Assembly: GCF_016583645.1 (NCBI RefSeq)
Contig: NZ_NRRL01000011.1
Span: forward strand, 1 to 64,000
Length of the DNA stretch: 64,000 nucleotides
Direction of reading: 5' to 3'
DNA from: Rhodovibrio sodomensis
Lineage (GTDB): Bacteria > Pseudomonadota > Alphaproteobacteria > Kiloniellales > Rhodovibrionaceae
Shown: positions 60,342-64,000 of the stretch, one piece after another
Position numbering within the stretch: the first letter of the stretch is position 1
Layout: the number at the start of each line of letters is the position of its first letter
Notes under the pieces: generated by a model
Seen by the model: the letters and a program-made list of their open reading frames with translations, nothing else
What the model was told of the DNA's origin: nothing
Database searches by the model: none
Position numbers and translations under genes: made by a program

Positions 60342-60794
60342 GAGCGTCCGGCCGGGCACGAAAGTCGTCCCGTCTCCGCCACTGGAGACTTTCGCACTAC
60401 TCGCCCGGCGCCCGTATGGGGCCCTTCGACACGGACGCCTTCGGCGTCCTACTCAGGATAAAGTTGGAGGTGTGTCAGACGTTTACATACAGCTTTATGC
60501 TGAGGTGCCAGCCGCAGGCTGGCGTGTCGAAGCACTCCACGCGGATGCTGATTCCCGCGTGCAAAAGTCTCCCCCGGTGGCGGAGACGGGACCCCCCGCC
60601 GCGCTGTGCCTTCCTCCCGGCGTCGCGAGAGCTCCCGACTCACACAGCGGTCACTTGGCTGGCGCCCAAATTTCGCCTTAGTGCGGCGCTATGGCGCCGT
60701 TACCATCGCGAGTGCGGCGGTAGAGAGCGCGATTCGCGCGTGTGCCGCTGGCCGTTCGAGCGCGACCTATCCGAAGCGAGAGACGAGCCCTGAC
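60342..60794. other. tolA-tolB spacer with inverted-repeat element and tolB promoter region
   Basis: 453 bp in an otherwise gapless operon. 60367-60397 and 60559-60592 are 29/31-matching inverted arms (a 3-nt gap), each itself a GTCTCC/GGAGAC hairpin. Between them lie TTCGACACG (60425-60433) paired with CGTGTCGAA (60523-60531), GGACGCC-TTC-GGCGTCC (60433-60449), and GCCAGCC-GCA-GGCTGGC (60507-60523). No credible protein. From 60593 to 60794 the sequence is plain and ends in AAGCGAGAGACG before tolB. Could be a miniature mobile element or a structured RNA leader. Confidence 0.7.
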
Positions 60795-62147
60795 ATGACC
60801 GATTCGACCCGCCGGCGCTTTCTGACCGGGTCGCTGTGCGCGGCCGGTGCGCTTGCCGCCGGTCCGGCCGGCTTCGTGCGCGAGGCGCGCGCGGAGCTGG
60901 AGATCGACATCACGCGCGGCTACATCGAGCCGCTGCCGATCGCGATCACCGACTTCTACGGCGAAAACCGGCAGACCCGCTCGCTCGGTCAGGATGTCGC
61001 CGGCGTGATTCGGGACAACCTGCGCCGGTCGGGGCTGTTCAAGCCAATCGATCAGGGCGCCTTCATCCAGAGCGCGGAGGCCTTACGGGGCGGCCCGCGG
61101 TTCCAGGACTGGCGGCTGATCGACGCGCAGGCGCTGGTCAGCGGCAAGGCGGAACAGCAGGCCGACGGGCGCCTGCGCGTGCAGTTCCGGCTGTGGGACG
61201 TGTATGCCGAATCCCAGATGATCGGTAAGGCGTACTTCACCACGCCGGGCAACTGGCGGCGCGTCGCGCACATCATCTCGGACGCGATCTACAAGCGCCT
61301 GACCGGCGAGCAGGGCTACTTCGACACCCGGATCGTCTACGTCTCCGAAAGCGGGCCGCAGAGCCGGCGGACCAAGCGCCTGGCGATCATGGACCAGGAC
61401 GGCGCCAACCACCGCTACCTGACCGACGGGTCCAACCTGGTGCTGACCCCGCGGTTCTCGCCGACCCGCCAGGAGATCACCTACGTCTCCTATCAGGGGC
61501 GTTCGCCGCGGATCTATCTGTTCAACCTGAACACCGGGCAGCAGGAAGTGCTGGGCGAGTTCCCCGGCATGACTTTCGCGCCGCGCTTCGCGCCCGACGG
61601 CAACAGCGTGATCATCGCGCTCGACAACCAGGGCAACAGCGAGATCTACGTGATCGATCTGCGCACGCGCGAACGCCGCCGCCTGACCAACTCCAGCGCG
61701 ATCGACATCTCCGCCTCGTTCGCGCCGAGCGGCGATCGGGTGGTGTTCAACTCCAACCGGGGCGGCAGCCTGCAACTCTACACCATGACCGCCGATGGCT
61801 CGAACGTGCAGCGCATTTCGTTCGGTGACGGGCGCTATTCGACGCCGGTCTGGTCGCCGCGCGGCGACATGATCGCGTTCACCCGCCAGCACCAGGGGAC
61901 CTTCTACATCGGCGTGATGCGTCCGGACGGCGGCGGCGAGCGGATGCTGGCCGAAGGCTACCGGGTCGAGGGCCCGACCTGGGCGCCGAACGGCCGGGTG
62001 CTCTGCTTCTTCCGCCGCACCCGGGCCGATAGCCAGGGCCACTATTCGAGCAAGCTGTTCACGATTGACTTGACCGGTTACAACGAGCGGGAAGTCCCAA
62101 CGCCGCAAGACGCGTCGGACCCCGCCTGGTCGCCGGCAATTCCCTGA
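60795..62147 (+). CDS. tolB: Tol-Pal protein TolB
   Basis: 450 aa from ATG 60795. The leader [20 protein letters not shown] has the twin-arginine signature, cleaved near AREARA. The N-terminal alpha/beta domain (about 34-170) and six-bladed beta-propeller (about 185-450; [56 protein letters not shown]) are typical. It binds Pal and TolA in the periplasm. Here it is separated from tolA by 453 bp. Confidence 0.95.
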   Translation: MTDSTRRRFLTGSLCAAGALAAGPAGFVREARAELEIDITRGYIEPLPIAITDFYGENRQTRSLGQDVAGVIRDNLRRSGLFKPIDQGAFIQSAEALRGGPRFQDWRLIDAQALVSGKAEQQADGRLRVQFRLWDVYAESQMIGKAYFTTPGNWRRVAHIISDAIYKRLTGEQGYFDTRIVYVSESGPQSRRTKRLAIMDQDGANHRYLTDGSNLVLTPRFSPTRQEITYVSYQGRSPRIYLFNLNTGQQEVLGEFPGMTFAPRFAPDGNSVIIALDNQGNSEIYVIDLRTRERRRLTNSSAIDISASFAPSGDRVVFNSNRGGSLQLYTMTADGSNVQRISFGDGRYSTPVWSPRGDMIAFTRQHQGTFYIGVMRPDGGGERMLAEGYRVEGPTWAPNGRVLCFFRRTRADSQGHYSSKLFTIDLTGYNEREVPTPQDASDPAWSPAIP

Positions 62148-62356
62148 GTTGGATCAAATTCGACCGAAAGGAAGCGGATATCTCAGGGCTTAAATACTTG
62201 CGAGCGTACGGCGGTAAACCTTGATCGCGGGGATGGCCGTTCGTATAGTCCGCGCAACCGCACGCCGGGCCGACGCCCGCGCCCCATCCGGACACCGCCC
62301 ACCCCCGCGCAGCGGCCCGGTCTGACCCGGCCCTGACGACTTCGAGAGGACCCAAG
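62148..62356. other. tolB-pal spacer
   Basis: 209 bp with a possible promoter for pal: an AT-rich stretch (TTAAATACTTGCGAG) near 62190-62205. No gene seen. Confidence 0.4.
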
Positions 62357-62932
62357 ATGCGTTTCAAGTTCCTGACCCTGTTCGCCGCGGCGCTGTTGCT
62401 CGCGGCGTGCGAGACCGGGCCCGACAACCAGGCGAACACCGGCGGCAGCGGCCAGTCCCGGACCGCGTCGCAGTCGACCGGCGGCGCCGACGACCTGACC
62501 GGCGGCGGCTCGGGGGCGGGCAGCGGCAGCGTCTCCAGCCAGAACATGGCAGGACCTGAGCCCGGCACCCAGGAGCACCTGGTGGTCAACGTCGGCGACC
62601 GCGTGTTCTTCGGTTTCGACGAGTACCAGCTATCCAGCGAGGCGCAGGCGACTGTCGAAAAGCTCGCCGCCTGGCTGAAGCAGCACCCGAGCAAGCAGGT
62701 CACGATCGAGGGCCACGCCGACGAACGCGGCACCCGCGAGTACAACCTGGCGCTCGGCGCCCAGCGCGCGAACGCGGTGCGCGACTACCTGATTGTCATG
62801 GGAATCGATCCCAACCGGGTCGAGACCGTGTCGTTCGGCGAGGAGCGTCCGGCCGTCCCGGGATCCAACGAGGACGCCTGGGCGCAGAACCGCCGCGCCG
62901 TCTTCGTGGTCCAGGGCACGCCGTCGTCCTAA
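62357..62932 (+). CDS. pal: Peptidoglycan-associated lipoprotein Pal
   Basis: 191 aa. Lipoprotein leader MRFKFLTLFAAALLLAAC with Cys 18 lipidated, a Gly/Ser-rich linker (about 25-70), then the OmpA domain (about 78-191) with the peptidoglycan residues in GHADERGTREYNLALGAQR and NRRAVFVVQG. GAGAGG precedes the ATG. Outer-membrane anchor of the Tol-Pal complex. Confidence 0.97.
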   Translation: MRFKFLTLFAAALLLAACETGPDNQANTGGSGQSRTASQSTGGADDLTGGGSGAGSGSVSSQNMAGPEPGTQEHLVVNVGDRVFFGFDEYQLSSEAQATVEKLAAWLKQHPSKQVTIEGHADERGTREYNLALGAQRANAVRDYLIVMGIDPNRVETVSFGEERPAVPGSNEDAWAQNRRAVFVVQGTPSS

Positions 62933-63086
62933 CCCCGGTCGGCGTCTGCCACGGATGACGCCCGTCCGGCCAGCCCGGGCGGGCGTTATCGAGTCCGGAC
63001 CACATTTGTGCCCGAATCGCGCGGCAGCTATTCTCGTCCCGACATCGGCCACCCGATCCGACAGCGACATTAGCGACGGACCCGAC

Positions 63087-64000
63087 ATGACCGCTTTCCC
63101 GACCTTCCCGATCCCCGGCAGCATGGCGCCCAGGCTTCTCCTGGGCGTGCTCGTCGCCGGCTTGCTGGTGTTCGGCCCGCCGGCCGGGCCGGCCAACGCG
63201 CAGAGCGGGGTCGAGCGTCTGACCAACAAGGTCGACCGTCTGCAGCGCGAGCTGAACGACCTGCAGCGCCAGGTCTACGCCGGCGCGGGCGGGGGCGAAG
63301 CGCCGTCCGCAAGCGGTAGCCAGGCGTCCGGCGGCGACCCCGGCATGACCCAGCCGGCGGCGGCGCTGCTGCAGCAGAAGCTGAGGCAGCTGGAGCAGAC
63401 GGTGCAGGAGCTGACCGGCCGGGTGGAGCGCGTGCAGTACGACCTGCGCCAGCTGACCCAACGGCTGAACGCGCGGGCGAACGACGTCAACTACCGGCTG
63501 AGCCAGCTGGAGCAGGCGACCGGCGTGTCCGCCACCGGCAGCGGGCAGCAGACCGGCCAGGGTCAGGCGCAGCAGGGCCAGCAGCAGGCTCGGACGCAGG
63601 CACGGGGCCAAAGCACCGGCGGCGGCCAACAAGCCGGGCAGGGCGGCAACTCGCAACAGGGCCAACAAGGCCAACAGGCCCAGCAAACGCAGCAGGCCCA
63701 GCAGACCCGGCAGACCCAGTCGGGGCAGGACGGCCAGGGCCAGCCGGGCAACACCCTGGGCCAGGTGTCGCAGCGCGCGGTCAACGAGCTGCGCCAGAAC
63801 CAGGGCGGCACCCAGCCGGGTCAGTCGGGGATTGGCCCAGGCGCGGCCGGCCAGAGCGGCGGCGGCGCAAGCGGCAGCGGCCAGAACGGCGGCGACGGCC
63901 AGCCGGGCCAGCAGACCGCCGCGGTCAACGTCGAGCTGCCCGACGGCATGCCGCAGGAGCAGTACGACTACGCCTTCGGCCTGCTGCGCCAAGCCGACTA
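63087..64000 (+). CDS. cpoB: Cell division coordinator CpoB (YbgF), 3'-truncated by window edge
   Basis: At least 304 codons are in view. Signal peptide (RLLLGVLVAGLLVFGPPAG, cleavage near ANAQ), a YbgF-type coiled coil (about 40-145; VERLTNKVDRLQRELNDLQ and LTGRVERVQYDLRQLTQR), then a linker of more than 100 residues rich in Gln and Gly (QQGQQGQQAQQTQQAQQTRQ), and the start of the TPR domain (MPQEQYDYAFGLLRQAD). In E. coli it coordinates septal peptidoglycan synthesis with Tol. The antisense frame 62796-63992 is only its shadow. Confidence 0.93.
   Translation, partial: MTAFPTFPIPGSMAPRLLLGVLVAGLLVFGPPAGPANAQSGVERLTNKVDRLQRELNDLQRQVYAGAGGGEAPSASGSQASGGDPGMTQPAAALLQQKLRQLEQTVQELTGRVERVQYDLRQLTQRLNARANDVNYRLSQLEQATGVSATGSGQQTGQGQAQQGQQQARTQARGQSTGGGQQAGQGGNSQQGQQGQQAQQTQQAQQTRQTQSGQDGQGQPGNTLGQVSQRAVNELRQNQGGTQPGQSGIGPGAAGQSGGGASGSGQNGGDGQPGQQTAAVNVELPDGMPQEQYDYAFGLLRQAD

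Noticed and set aside
62796..63992. 398-aa minus-strand open frame
   Set aside because: Leu/Ala-rich antisense of the Gln-rich cpoB; it overlaps pal and cpoB entirely.
1..64000. CRISPR array or tRNA/rRNA genes
   Set aside because: No regularly spaced direct repeats and no recognisable cloverleaf or rRNA sequence seen on either strand.

Overview
The window reads as a chromosome segment from a GC-rich alphaproteobacterium, most likely Rhodospirillales-like. This is inferred from the very high GC content, the yebC-ruvCAB-ybgC-tolQRAB-pal-cpoB order, the DUF4164/zapA/6S RNA/fau order, and the coupled gap, class I aldolase and transketolase genes. I cannot fix the genus.

Layout. 1-1976: right part of an IS66-family element (tnpB remnant, intact tnpC, terminal CGCTTAC). 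2302-3191: an AT-richer Fic locus, with a small antitoxin-like gene carrying an in-frame 24-bp duplication and a fic gene broken by one missing G. 3422-12096 (mostly minus): a UspA and SulP pair, a methyltransferase, MenA, RarD, an MFS carrier and a ClC channel. 12204-18825: an orphan membrane-anchored protein, pyruvate kinase, glycerate 2-kinase and its FadR-type regulator with two good upstream operators, a TPR protein and an NAD-dependent epimerase. 19222-23081: a TRAP transporter (DctPQM) followed by a TauE/SafE exporter. 23152-32195 (minus): a GGT-family enzyme, a non-flagellar MotA/MotB-like stator pair with a second OmpA protein, an inositol monophosphatase, EF-P and a ThiE-like protein. 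32428-36854: gap, class I aldolase and transketolase. 37388-39854: a DUF4164-like coiled coil, zapA, 6S RNA, fau and a YmdB-type phosphoesterase.

The most unusual part is 40619-53853. After a DASS/SLC13 permease comes a co-directional set of ten genes that I cannot assign to any described system: a low-complexity 214-aa protein, three nearly identical 69-70-aa coiled-coil microproteins, five large paralogues (432-513 aa), each with two DUF4397-like beta domains, an Ig-like domain and a FIMAH-like helical tail but no signal peptide, and a protein resembling SET/Rubisco-LSMT lysine methyltransferases. Each microprotein gene lies between strong GC hairpins. A glycine-zipper lipoprotein and a NarL-type regulator whose receiver has lost its phosphorylation residues follow. 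I infer an abundant multi-subunit assembly with a possible modifying enzyme; its function is unknown.

54315-64000: YebC, RuvCAB, YbgC and the Tol-Pal machine, largely with start-stop overlaps. The exception is a 453-bp tolA-tolB spacer holding a highly structured inverted-repeat element. TolB has a twin-arginine type leader. CpoB runs off the window end.
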